Assembly (NCBI GenBank): GCA_043228905.1
Contig: JBHGNT010000004.1
Span: 25,854,001 to 25,918,000 of the forward strand
Origin: Azolla caroliniana
Taxonomy: Eukaryota; Polypodiophyta
Length of the DNA stretch: 64,000 nucleotides
Reading direction: 5' to 3'
The first letter of the stretch is position 1. The number at the start of each line of letters is the position of its first letter. This document shows, in pieces, positions 12,346 through 24,120 of the stretch. The position numbers and the translations under genes are program-made. A model generated the notes under the pieces. That model saw nothing but the letters and a program-made list of their open reading frames with translations. It had not been told where the DNA came from and ran no database searches.

Positions 12346-14400
12346 TCCCTCGCGTACATGCATGCTTTTTCATGATGGTGCCAGCTTCCAATTCATGCCC
12401 CATGTTTGTTTTTTTCTATCTATGTCCAGTAGGCTCTTCTTTTTGGATGTGTTGGCTTGGAACTAAACATTCGAGCATTTGGCCTTCCCTTTCCAAATAC
12501 ACTAGGAATTCATCAACAGGTTTTATGAGCCATACTTCAACTTACATTGGAACCTCGTTTGTTTCAATATTGGGCTTTTGTTTGATCATATATTGTGAGC
12601 TTATTGCCTATCATAAAGCTCCCGTTTTACACTACACTTGGGCTTCCTTGTTGTTGCGTTAATTCGTTGGTGTGATTTAAGATCACAAGGGGAAACATTC
12701 CTTTGCAATAATGTCCACAATATGAGGAGGGTTGCATAATGACTTGTTTTGTGGTTGTTTGCCATTGTTTTGTGCTTTTGACTATCACAACATATGAGAT
12801 TGGCCTCCCAATCCAAATTGCATGGAATTGTTATGTTTCAAATTAGGCTTGAGTTGTTTATTACCCTTCGGAATTTATTACTTAGGATAAGGGTATTGTT
12901 CCATCTTACATTCCAAATTACCTTTACCTTGTCTAGCATTTTGGAGCTGGCTCAAGCTTGATACTTCCCATGTATCACTTCACTAAAAAAACAATATTCA
13001 AATCCATGAGAGGGTTCCACTAGTTATTATGTTATTTTCTTGATGATCAACCACATTGATTTAGCTAAAAACTACATTCGTCTCAAGCAAATGTTTATAA
13101 TAATGCATAGTTTCTTTCGTGAAGTGCGAATTTATATGTTGGCATTGATCTCTCCTCCAACAAACATGTCACGCGATTGATATATGTATAGCCACATATT
13201 GATTTTATGATATTCACAAGTTATTATGTTGTCCTGAGTCATCTATTGGCGATATTTCATGTATCGTGCTATAAATATCATCTACATTCAATACAATGTC
13301 AAAAGTCACGCTATTTTTGCGTCCTTTACAAATCTTCACATTAATCCATACAAAGCTACGTGTTTTGTTGAAATAGTCCAACATTGTAAGTTGTCTAACT
13401 TGCATGCTCAATAAGACTCATGTTCCAACCATCTTAATCATTAATGGGTGTAAAGTTTCATATCTCATGTGTAACTTTAAGTGTTATATTGTCATGAATA
13501 ACATGTTGGTGTGGTGAGCATGTGCCATGGTATGCTCATTGGCCACAAATATAAGTAAAATCCATAAATGTTTCATTTTTCAATCAATGACTCTACAAAC
13601 CTTGTTGTTGATCCTTTGCATGCTCGTAATTTTATTACAATGGAGTATGGTACAAATGTTAGTATGTAATCACTTGTGTCTCATCAACAATGCCATATAG
13701 GTTTATTGGCATTGACTTATAGTAGGCTTGTCATTATTATAACTTTCATCCATTTTTTTAGGACAAAGTATTATCGAAGTTACCTTGAACTATAAACATG
13801 AATGTGTTTCACAATGGATGAACATTAGGCCCATCACTTTAGTCATCACCCCAACCACCACAACATCATGTTCATGCATTTAGCACATGGTTTAATTTTA
13901 TTATGCATACAAGTATGAGTGCAATTCTTCTACATTATGCAATGGCATTTCGTAATAATACATAGTGGAATATGATACATTGATTTGTAGCTTTTCAAGA
14001 AGCCTAAAAATAGTAACGTTTGAAAGATTGGTCGAGACGCACATTGTATTCGTAATACCAAGAAAGAAAATTAACACATTGGGAGATTGTCGATCAATAG
14101 CAATCAATAACAATGATGGAATTAATTTATCAATAAGTGAACTTCTACAATTTTGTGACAATATACTAAATTTCCATTTGAAGGTATAGGCAAACACATA
14201 CATACATTTTAATGATGACGATTAAAAAATGAGTTTGAAGCATGGATATTGGACAACGTTACATTCATTAGGTCAAAGAATGAGAACAAAGATTTTCGTA
14301 TCAAGGGAAGGGAGAAGTGAGGGATCACATATGTACATGCATGCACATAAGGACAAGGATTGCACCCCCCCTCCTTTATTGCATAAAACACAAAAAAGTC
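12346..14400. other. Gene-poor intergenic stretch
   Basis: About 2 kb of AT-rich sequence with only short frames and no motif I can name. It may be old transposon debris. No RNA gene, promoter or repeat array was identified. Confidence 0.5.
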
Positions 14401-15488
14401 TGAGCATTATTTGCTACTTTTTTTCTTCTTCTTCTTCTTCTTTTCCAAAAAACATTTCCTTCATTAGTATTAAGAAAAAACGTCGGAAGGCTGCAAAATG
14501 TACAATTAGAGAGTGTTATATACAAAAAGGATGATCAAGGCAAGGGCTTCTAAATTGGTCGTTGAGAGGAGACCATGAATAGAGGCAACTTCTTCCATAA
14601 CTACAGTAAAATTTTCCTTTTCTTAAGAACAACCTCTGAAGAGCCCCACATATTGTCATATTGTCCACACACTATTGCCAATAAGCTCTCCCATAATTCC
14701 GGCAATATATATGATAGAAGAGGAATTATGGAATCATATCGTCTTTTACAATGATACTTCCATAATGTAACCGTAGATATTGTTTTCCATACATGGGTTG
14801 CATGCATTTGCTTTCGAGGTTGTTGAAAAGGGGAGACAAAAATTAGATGCTTGTTGATGATTGTTGTAGCCTCTGGAGCATCATCTGCCTCATACAACAA
14901 GAGACTAGAATGGAGAACCCCTCCATACCGCCGATCCCCAAGAGAAGAGGCAACATGCATTAATTGTCAGGAATAAAGAAAAAACTTTATTTTGTACCTA
15001 TTGGGCTAGTGAACAGGACCATAGAGAATGCTTGGTAGTTTCTGGCAAGTCACTGCAATAACAACATTGTCTAAGAACAGTTGCCACATTTCCTTTCAAT
15101 GATTGTCCTACTGGTAGTGTTGCATGTAGTAAAAGTCATCTTAAGAGAATATCTTTAGTTGGTTCCCTAAAAGACCAAATCCATTTCCAATAAGCCTTCA
15201 AATGAATGCTTGAAACACCCCACTTATTCCAGTGCTTTTGAGCTGGAAGAGTTGGAATATTATTTGACATGAGTAAGGTTCTACCAAATTTCCCAGTGTA
15301 CTGAAAGAATAGAACGTTTTGTAATGGATCCATCATGGGACTGGTCCAGAACCATCCCCTTGGGTCCCACATCAGCCTATTAACTGGTTGTCGTGCATAT
15401 AACCAAATCGTATCCCACAAAGGAGCTATCAGTTGTGGATCCAATAGCCATTTCTTACCAGTAAACGTTATGAGCATTATTTGCTACT
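14401..15488 (-). mobile_element. 5'-truncated LINE on the minus strand with 18-bp target-site duplication
   Basis: The perfect direct repeat TGAGCATTATTTGCTACT occurs at 14401-14418 and 15471-15488 and brackets the insert 14419-15470. The minus-strand 3' end at 14419 carries an A/GAA-rich tail. Read on the minus strand the insert encodes the end of a plant LINE polyprotein: a segment ending LMWDPRGWFW...FFQYTGK, then LLLHATLPVGQSLKGN and a zinc-binding reverse-transcriptase tail CCYC...ETTKHSLWSC at about 15130-15010. A TGA replaces a Trp codon just before LLLHAT and further frame breaks follow. The copy is a dead, truncated insertion. Confidence 0.87.
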
Positions 15489-15529
15489 ATAATGTACTAA
15501 AAGAGGAATGAGCTTGAGGTTTCCCACTA

Positions 15530-18500
15530 AACAATTTCTCTCTCTCAGAAGAGCTCACATGTTTCCCACATGGAGGAGGGGAAAGCATAATTGATTGCCT
15601 AATAGGACACCCTGAAGCTACCCACATGGTTAACTCCTTCCGGGTGGCCCCATGCCCTATTGGTGCAGACCATAGCTTCCTATACTTTGAGCTAAAATGC
15701 GACACCTCCAACGCCACCAACTCCAGTCAACCAAACCATCACACCATAATACATTTCACGCATGAGCTCTTTGACATCTACTCCCAACATGTTCAAGCCC
15801 ATCTCTCCTCTTTTGATTCTTCATTGCCTTTAGAGAACCTCACTACAGAACTCACACACATCCTTCACTCTGCAACTATTAGTAGCTTCCCATACACGAA
15901 ACACTTCAATCACAGTAGAATAGGGTATATGCCACAAAACAAGTGGTATGATGAGGATTGTAGAGACTTGGATGGACAACTTAAAGTGTCGCGACTTAGT
16001 GGTACTATTTCCTCACTACAGGCTCGCAAAGAGATGTGCAAGATGACACGTCATAAAAGATGAGCTTGGGAAGCATCTCAATATTGGGAACTCTACCACA
16101 TGCTCATGAGTAGGGATTGCGCCTTTGCATGGAAGAGACTACAGGAACCGAGACCACAAACACCCATTGAGGATCCCAATATTTGGCACACATATACAGA
16201 AAGACTCTACCATGTCCCGAACCAACCACCCGTTCCAATGCCTTCCACACTTCGACCTACCATAGGGACACTTCTCACGACCTCAAGGGTCATAAAGGTC
16301 ATAAAAAAATTACAACATAGGAAATCCATGGACCACACAACATTGTGAGTCGAGCATATCATATATGCTTGATAGTACCTAGCCCCCTTTCTCACTCTAA
16401 TCTTCAACCGTGCCCTCGCCGAGGGTTTTCCACCACAATGGACCATAAACACAATGGCCCCTACACATAAAGGAGGGGGCCCAATGGACCCAAATACATA
16501 TTGGACCATTATGATAGGTCATACGCTCGCTAAACTATATGGTGCAGTAATGGAAGTAGAGCTCAACGATTATATGAAAACATTAAGTCTTCGAGCACCT
16601 AAGCAGGTTGTCTTTAGACGAGCCTTCTCCACTATTGACCATATCTTCACACTTAGGTGCTTAATTGACCAGACGAAGGCTCGTAAGAAGAAACTATATT
16701 GTTGCTTTGTGGACTTCCGCAAAGCCTTTGACACAGTTCCTAAGGAGAGGTTGTTTGATAGAATTAAAAGCTTGGAGATACCAAATGACATGATCTGGGC
16801 CATTTATGCTCTAGGTGTGTACGATGCCCAGGTGGCCTATCTGATTGCGTCACCAGCACCATTGGTGTAAAACAGGGTTGCCCCCTATTAGCGACTCTTT
16901 TTGGGATCTACATTGATGAGATCACTGATTTTATTGCTCGTAAGGGAAGCAATGGAATAGTTATTGGGGGTACGCAAGTTAGTCTCTTACTCTACGTAGT
17001 CGACATCGTCTTGCTCTCAGAGTCTAAACACGACCTACAAAAGCATCTTAATGCCCTAGATGACTTTTGCACACAACGAGGACTTGGTAGTGAATCTAGC
17101 GAAAACTAAAGTCCTTATCTTTCATACATCATCCCGAGATAGGAGTAAATGTCACCTGATCCTCTCTCATAAACTAGTTGAGGTAGTTGGATCATATGTA
17201 TACTTGGGAGTCTCTTTTAGTGCTCGTTCAGGTAAATTCTCAATGACCCAGGCAACCAAAGATAGGCTAACGAGAGGGTATGTATCCCTCTCACTCTTAG
17301 AGAGACAATGCCACCAGGCATACGTTCAAGAGTCACGGACTAAGGGATGGCTCTTTGACACATTTGTGACCCCTGCCCTCGTGTATGCATTAGTAGTATG
17401 GGCTCCAGGTCTACCATCTTTCATGTGGACGCAATTAGAGAGACCTTTGGTAACGATGCTATCACGTCAACTCCGAGGCAAATCGACAATACCACATGAC
17501 ATATTAGAGTAGAGTTCAGTTTGCCCTCGATGTTAGTAGAAGCAATTTTCCAAGTGGTAGTTTTTATTCATCGGATACATAGTCAACCACAAGATAGGAT
17601 CTCCCATCGAGCCTTTGAGGCATCCCGATCCCTATATGCATCTAGAGACACTAGCTCTTGGTATAGCATTGTAGTGAGTTGGTTACTTGCAAATGACATA
17701 AACATTAATAACCTACCTCCCCTTAAGTACAACCGTGGAACTGATCAAACTTTAATATCTCATGAAGACCGTAATAAGTAATATGCCAAAAAATATGGCA
17801 AATTTACACCCGATATACATGGATCACCCCACGAGAGCCACTCCCATCTAAAATGTTGTACTATAAGGAACACTTCTTGCACTTCTCTAAGTTAGGTTTT
17901 ATTACACGACCAAGATATCTAGATACATTCTTATCAAATGCACTAAGGGTGGTCATTGGACAACTTAGGATATCATCTCACCAACTTGAGATTGAGAATG
18001 GTCAGGCTAATAGAGTCCCTAGAGAGGAAAGGATATGTACATTATGTCACATAGAGATAGAGGATGAGTATCACTTTACATGCAAGTGTCCAACCTATGC
18101 CGAGATAAGGGTAGAATACTAAGACATATTAGGACCCTCTCCCACCCTCTCTAAACTATTAGATACCCCGAATATATGATCACTCAAAGGTCAAGAGTCA
18201 CACCACTACTCTCTACACATTAACTATGTGTCATAGAATCATATTCTATGACACATAACTAATGAGTTCCATATTCCCTGTGACTATGATTCTTCACATT
18301 CCCCAAGAGAGAGTAGTTGTTGTAGTGAGTTAATGAAAAGAGAGGGTGACCTTATATAAAGCACCCTTCTCCTACTTCATAGAAAGTCGGTTGTGACTCC
18401 TCGTAATGCTACATTTTGTATTTGTTATTCTACTTGTGAATATACACCTTCTTCTTGAGTATTCGATTTTCCATTCAATCTAATTTATCTATATTGTGTT

Positions 18501-19127
18501 TTCTCTTCTCTTCTCTCTTTCCTCTCACACATACACATAACACACATCTCTTTCCGCTGCATAAGAATCGTATCTGATTCTTTACACTTAGAGCTAAAAC
18601 AACATAGGGAGAATAAGCTACAAAGTGTTAACCATAACCCTTTTAATATTCATCGACATGTCAGTAGTGTAATTTTTCAGGAACAAGGGGAGACGATGAA
18701 TGTGGTTACACTTACACCACTCGGCCTCTCTCTTGAGAAAACATAAATGCAAAGAACAACCAAACGCCCTTAGATGTTGGGCTTCAAAACAACTCGACGT
18801 GGAGTAGAAACAATTAAGAATATAAGGGAACGTGAGTTACGCCGACTAGAAGCTATGGTTGGGGTACCTTCTACATTGGGACCACGGGGGGCCACATCCA
18901 CATTGAAACCCTTTGACCTCCCGCTTCTTTTCGAGACACTTGGATGGAAATGAAACTAGGCCTAGTATAAAGCCATTCCATTGTAGAACATGTTTGTTAT
19001 TTTACTATAACTATATAGCTTAAGCTGTATTTTTATTTTATTTTATTTTTACTTTCGATGAATGGGCAAATATCCCATTTTGTTGCAAACCAATTGTTTG
19101 ATGGGCCAATTTTGGCCTTAGAAACGT

Positions 19128-19174
<47 letters not shown>
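15530..19174 (+). mobile_element. LINE A: long non-LTR retrotransposon relic
   Basis: The end of an endonuclease domain is at about 15545-15690 (FPHGGGESIIDCLIGHP, then GADHSFLYFEL). A linker follows, then the reverse transcriptase: FVDFRKAFDTVPKERL at 16707-16750, IGVKQGCPL at 16861-16887 after a frameshift, and LLLYVVDIVLLSES at about 16984-17020. The catalytic YADD reads YVVD at 16993-17004, so one metal-binding Asp is lost. A second frameshift lies near 17088, before LVVNLAKTK. The thumb segment and a C-terminal zinc motif RICTLCHIEIEDEYHFTCKC (about 18028-18087) follow. The 3' end shows the shared tail GGCCTTAGAAACGTTAAT running into (TC)n at 19131-19174. The element is inactive. An LTR-like block sits inside at about 18195-18600. 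Confidence 0.85.
18195..18600. mobile_element. LTR-like or promoter-like block inside LINE A, with strong hairpin
   Basis: A 15-bp perfect inverted repeat with a 3-base loop (TATGTGTCATAGAAT at 18225-18239 and its complement at 18243-18257) opens the block. A TATA-like TTATATAAAGC at about 18351 and long pyrimidine runs follow. The block separates the LINE A zinc motif from its 3' tail, so it looks inserted. I could not define target-site duplications, a primer-binding site or a polypurine tract; a solo LTR is one possibility only. Confidence 0.4.
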
Positions 19175-19176
<2 letters not shown>

Positions 19177-20649
19177 GAGTCACACTGTTAAGAGTCACCA
19201 AACTCTGTACATTCAATTTCAGTTTCACATACTCCCAACACATGTTTTCTGATATATTATTGATCTTTTACATCTTAGTCTCTTCGTTACACATCTCACA
19301 CAAAAGTAGTCATACACAACAATCTTGCTCATAGAGAGAATCCCTAACTTATTCCACGTAAACATATAGGACACATGACCAACACCACCACAACTTTGTT
19401 GGTTTAGGCTATTTGCATGCCTAGGAGATGGTGTAATTCACATGATTTGTTCTTGATGTTCTTGGATGCACATAACTTCATAAAATCAACAATGACATCA
19501 ATGGATTTAAAATAGGATCACATCCCATGGAGCATGTTTGACAAGGCATCTAATTGTGGAGGAATTTGACGCCACTCTAGGGAGACCCATGAAAAACTTC
19601 TTCCAACCTCACATAGTAGAATGTGCAATTGTGCTTGACCATGTTGTTTTGTGGGTCCGGTGTTTGCACAATGCTTGAACATCAAAATGGGGGCAATGGA
19701 TCAATATGTTGCCACATTGTGTCTTGGTTTATGCATAGGCACTATTTGGAAACCATGACCCATTTAAAGGGATGGTTAGATAACTAGAGAATTGACATTG
19801 GATCTCTCCTATGCAAAGGTTATAAATGAAATGTAGGTGCCCTCCGTGTAGGGCAATGACCCTATTATGGTAGCATTTTTATACTTGTGACCATTGTCCC
19901 CAACTCATACTTTTGTAAATCCCGAAATCCACCTCTCTATGTATGGCCAACCAAAGCTACCTACATCCCCTAATTGATACTAACAATCAAACACTTGGTC
20001 TATTCACCCTAGGAAAGTATGGCCTTTTAACTATTCTACGAGATGATGTGCTTGACATCGTTGGAATGTACTTTTATTGTTCTTATAGGCTTTTGAGCAT
20101 ATTAAAATAATAGTTCGGTTATTTAGCCGTGTTTTTACTAACTGATCCTTCAAAGATAATGTCTCACTATTTCTTTTACTTTCCATATAATCCATGAAGT
20201 TCAAAAATATTGCATTTAACCTATAAAAGTCTTAGTTTCACCAATTGCAAAACTTTGCATCTATCCACCAAGATTCAATTCTCGAACCCCACTATTTGCA
20301 TTAATTTGCATCACACCCATAATACCGTATTTGATCTCTCATAAACATAAATAAATTACTTATCTGTTATACATTTTTCTTTAAATGGTATGATATTTAA
20401 TATTGAAACTTGGGAACACAATGACTCAAAAGTTTCAAGGTTTGATAAATACAATGACGTTATTTTAGATGGACAAATAAATCCAATGCACTAAAGAGAA
20501 CAAAGACGTGTATCATGCTTGACTAAGAGTGGATTTGGAGGTTATGTTTCTATAATCAATTAGTACGAGTACCAAAGAAATTCCTACTTGCATCTCACCA
20601 TGATTACAATTTTTATTTTTGTTTCTATAAATATCATTTTGTCAAGCTA
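19175..20649. other. Intergenic stretch, no feature recognised
   Basis: AT-rich sequence between two LINE relics. Only short frames are present and none carries a recognisable motif. Confidence 0.5.
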
Positions 20650-21485
20650 GAATACAACACCAATTACTTCACAACCACGGGAGAGGTTATTGTCTTTGGT
20701 GACATGAATGCACATATAAGAACTTTGCAACGTGACACAAAATAATATGTCATGCCATGTATCTCGAGGATGCCACAGGATAAACATAGTTATGGTCAAA
20801 CATCAATTGGTAGAAAAAAGTTGAATGAATATCAAAAGTCAGCTATACACATGTGTAGTATTGGAATACATGAATACTTATGGAATGACATTGATGGCTT
20901 CACGCTTCGCACGTAGAAAACATGATTGACTATTTAGTACTTACGGAGGTAAATTGGAACATATGCTCAAAGTTATATTCGATCTATGGACTTTGGAATT
21001 GGATAATATGACTTTACGCATGCATCTTAAATATATAGATGGACTCAACCTCGTAAAGTTCGACCACAGTGAGATATCATCATTTATTGGCAAAGACTTC
21101 AACAAATATGGGTGCCTCAAACTTATAATTGGTCAATGGACTTTGGAATTGGATAATATGACTTTATCCATACACCTTAAAGCTATGGATGGACTCAACC
21201 TTTAACACGATATCATCATTACCGGGCAAAGCCTTTAACAAACATAGGTGCTAAGATTGGTGAGACGATATATAAAGATGTGATGCTAAAACATGCAACA
21301 CTTGCATGTAAGTGTGATACTTTTAATAATACGTTTATTCTTGCATACATAAAAGTTTATTCATTAAAACACTTGATATGGTGCTTTGTAAGTATCTTTA
21401 GTGATGCACATAAGAACTACTATAATTGCTTTGGCGTTGAGCATACCACTTTCACATACTCTGTTTTGATATGGTTTTGGATTTT
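20650..21485 (+). mobile_element. LINE endonuclease-domain remnant with internal 150-bp duplication
   Basis: EVIVFGDMNAHI at about 20683-20718 matches the GDFNAH block of AP-type LINE endonucleases. HVENMIDYLVLTEVNWN at about 20908-20958 matches the later SxIDYxLxS block. The following part is duplicated: ATGGACTTTGGAATTGGAT occurs at 20986 and 21136 (period 150 bp), each followed by a similar 90-base stretch. The SDH-type histidine motif is eroded (LELDN). The remnant is non-functional. Confidence 0.65.
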
Positions 21486-21639
21486 GCACAATGGGAAGGT
21501 TTTTATTTATTTTAAGAAAGCATATCCTTCCATTAGTTTTAAAAAGCATATCAACTACAAAATACAAAATGATGGAAAGGAAGTGATTATCCTTCCCCAA
21601 CCCGTCTTGTGTAAGACAATAGCTACCCATCAAACCTTC

Positions 21640-22070
21640 GTTCGATAGACGTGATTGAGCACTTCTTCAATAGTTGAAACGTACCATGAATTTGCATATG
21701 TTCAAACCAAATCAATCTTCTGCATCATGTTCATATTCAACATATCCAGATACCACATTTGGGTCATCACATGCATTCAATATACAACCACATTTACAAT
21801 GACCAAGCATCCTCTATTTTCCATATTCAATGTAAAACTCAAGCAAAACATTATGGTATATAGGTCATTTTGTATGCCTCGATCCATGATTCCAGCATGT
21901 ATGAACATGCCTTCATGTAAAGCCATGTGATCAACACCCACTTGACGGGATCTCAGCTCATCTAACAGTTTGTATGCATCTTATAAACTTCCACATGTTG
22001 CATACAAATCAACCATGGTTCTAATGAGCGTATTCAAGTTGATACCTATCTGAGTGATGACAATATGGAT
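21640..22070 (-). pseudogene. PPR-repeat protein fragment, broken
   Basis: Pentatricopeptide repeat proteins are organellar RNA-binding factors. The minus strand reads LNTLIRTMVDLYATCGSL, a stop, then DAYKLLDELRSRQVG, HEGMFIHAGIMDRGIQNDLY and, in a shifted frame, CKCGCILNACDDPNVVSGY. These match plant PLS-type PPR consensus blocks (VDMYAKCGSLEDA, EGKxIHAxIxxxG, DxxVxNxLxxMY). Two or more stops and a frameshift make it a pseudogene. It sits inside a segment flanked by a target-site duplication. Confidence 0.55.
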
Positions 22071-22072
22071 TT

Positions 22073-22550
22073 CTTTTCCTTTCTTTTAACTCAGATGTGT
22101 TCGAACATGAAAATCACATCTTGAATGCAAGCTTTGAAGAATGTGACACCATCCATCACATAAGAAGAAACAGACTTCTTCTGAATGCATACATAAGAGC
22201 ACCCCCCCTCCCTGTTTCAATGACTCCATCCATCTCATAAGAAGAAATGGGATTCTATATACATATCAGATAACATATTAGTGATTACAAGATCATGTTC
22301 CAGACCCTTTTCCTTTCTTTTAACTCAAATGTGTTTGAACATGAAAATCACATCTTGAATGTAAGATTTGAAGAACAATGACATGACCATCCATCACATA
22401 AGGAAAAACGGACTTCTTCCGAATGCATACATAAGAGCATCCCCCCCCCCCCCCCCCATCTATTTCAATGACTCCATCCATGTCATAAGAAGAAATGGGA
22501 TTCTACATACATATCACTTAGCATATTAGTGATTACAAGATCATGTTCCA
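22073..22550. repeat. Two-copy tandem repeat, unit about 234 bp
   Basis: Copies start at about 22073 and 22307 with CTTTTCCTTTCTTTTAACTC. Each contains CATGAAAATCACATCTTGAATG, TGCATACATAAGAGCA, a C run and TCATAAGAAGAAATGGGATT. The C run has grown to 17 bases (22441-22457) in copy 2 but is 8 bases in copy 1. It lies within the inserted segment. Confidence 0.85.
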
Positions 22551-22989
22551 AACCTAGTTTTCAGAATTCGCTTCTTATCCTTTTTCTACTACTCAAAGAG
22601 CAAAATTCCAGATAAGCCATGTTGCCATATTTTCTTTTGATATAATCAACAAACCAGAAAATAAGTCTTGAAGGTCTTTCTTCTTGGCACAATGGGAAGG
22701 AATTAATGGCATTGCCATTGGGAATACATGATTCATGCATTTGCTACATGCAAATGATTTGGTGATTTAAAAAGCACAAAATCTTTAAACTCAAAAGTAT
22801 CATGAAAGCAAAAGATTAAGTTATACATTAATGTAATCAACGAAGTAACGATTTAGATGGTATGATTGCACAATGATGTCCCAACCTTCGACATCTTTGA
22901 CAAATGCTTCAATATTTAGGTCAACTAATGAAATATTTTTGCAATGTCAATGTATCGCAATTTGGGAGACATAAAAAGTTCGTAAGTTT

Positions 22990-24120
22990 CATCAAATTTC
23001 TTTTCTTTCTCATTTTCCTTTTCAGAAAAGAATATCCTCCCATTAGTTAAGAAAAGTCATGTTGGCTACAACATACAAAGTAGGTGGAAAAGAGGCCACA
23101 ATACTTCTTAAACCCATTGTGAAAGTCAACGGCAAGCAAAATATACCCCCTTTAAACGAGCTAAGTAGATGAATCTATATACATCAAAAGTACTCGAGAA
23201 TAACCAATGGGGAGAAAAGTGCTAGATCATCTTACAATTTACCAACCCAACAACTGTAAAGCAACTCCAAAGCTTTAGAAATGCAAATTGTAATAACCAC
23301 CCAAAATACATATGTGTGGGTATATTGTCCTATTCAACTTTTACTAATGTCATCGATTTTGACCAAACAAAAGCAATGATTTGTTGAATTGGCATTTTGT
23401 GACCTTAAAACATTTGCATACATTGTGCTTTCCATAAAGACTATGCAAACTATTGGTGCCAATCTATCCCATAACTCCTTTAATTGTGAAACAACATTCA
23501 ATCCGACATTAGATATTTCAAGAATCCAATATCCAAATTGTTAATTTTGAAATCACAACGTTGGTTCCATCTCATACGAAGAAACCAAGTTATCAAATAA
23601 ACTCCATACTACATTGCCCCATGGAAGAAAGACCAACAACATTCAAAAACCTACTCCAAAACTGTGTAACGAATATACACCCCCAAAAACAATGACAAAG
23701 CAATTTGTGTGATTGATGAATCATACAAACTACTTGTGCATGAAGTAACCATACACAAACTAGAACTCTATGACAAACCAACCATCACTTGAAAGCTGAA
23801 TTTTTTTGAGCAATTGGCCGAAAAAAATACTCAACAAATGATAAAAAAACCCTACAAAATTCCAATAAGCAATTGAGCCAAAACTATTATGATTCTTATT
23901 GGGAATAATATATCTACCTAACTTTATTGAGTATTGAAAAAATTAATCGGTTTACTCTTCAATGCAAGTGGTTCCTTCCAGACAAAATCTCTAGGATTCC
24001 AAAATAACCACACCAAAGGATGCATATCCAACACCCACAAAATCCATCTATCTTTTAGATCGTGTGGATTCGGGTAACTTAACCAATCATTAGACGATCC
24101 AACCAATGGTCTTGCCATAT
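22990..24120 (-). mobile_element. LINE 3'-part relic on the minus strand
   Basis: The minus strand at about 24060-23930 reads LVWLFWNPRDFVWKEP...NFFNTQ, which parallels LMWDPRGWFWTSP...FFQYTGK of the insertion at 14419-15470. A zinc-binding tail resembling HCFWGC(I/V)FVTQFWSRFLNV lies at about 23720-23640. Its 3' end at about 23025-23060 carries the same CCATTAGTTAAGAAAA (plus-strand) motif as the other copies. I did not find its target-site duplication. Confidence 0.6.

Larger units (their letters stand above)
21486..22700 (-). mobile_element. 1.2-kb retro-inserted segment with 14-bp target-site duplication, carrying a PPR-like fragment
   Basis: The perfect direct repeat GCACAATGGGAAGG at 21486-21499 and 22687-22700 brackets the insert 21500-22686. 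On the minus strand the insert ends at 21500 in an A-rich tail, and its last 100 bases resemble the 3' region of the minus-strand LINE insertions at 14419 and 34395. Upstream of that, still on the minus strand, lie a PPR-like pseudogene fragment and a two-copy repeat. The arrangement suggests one retrotransposition event of a chimeric transcript. Confidence 0.65.
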
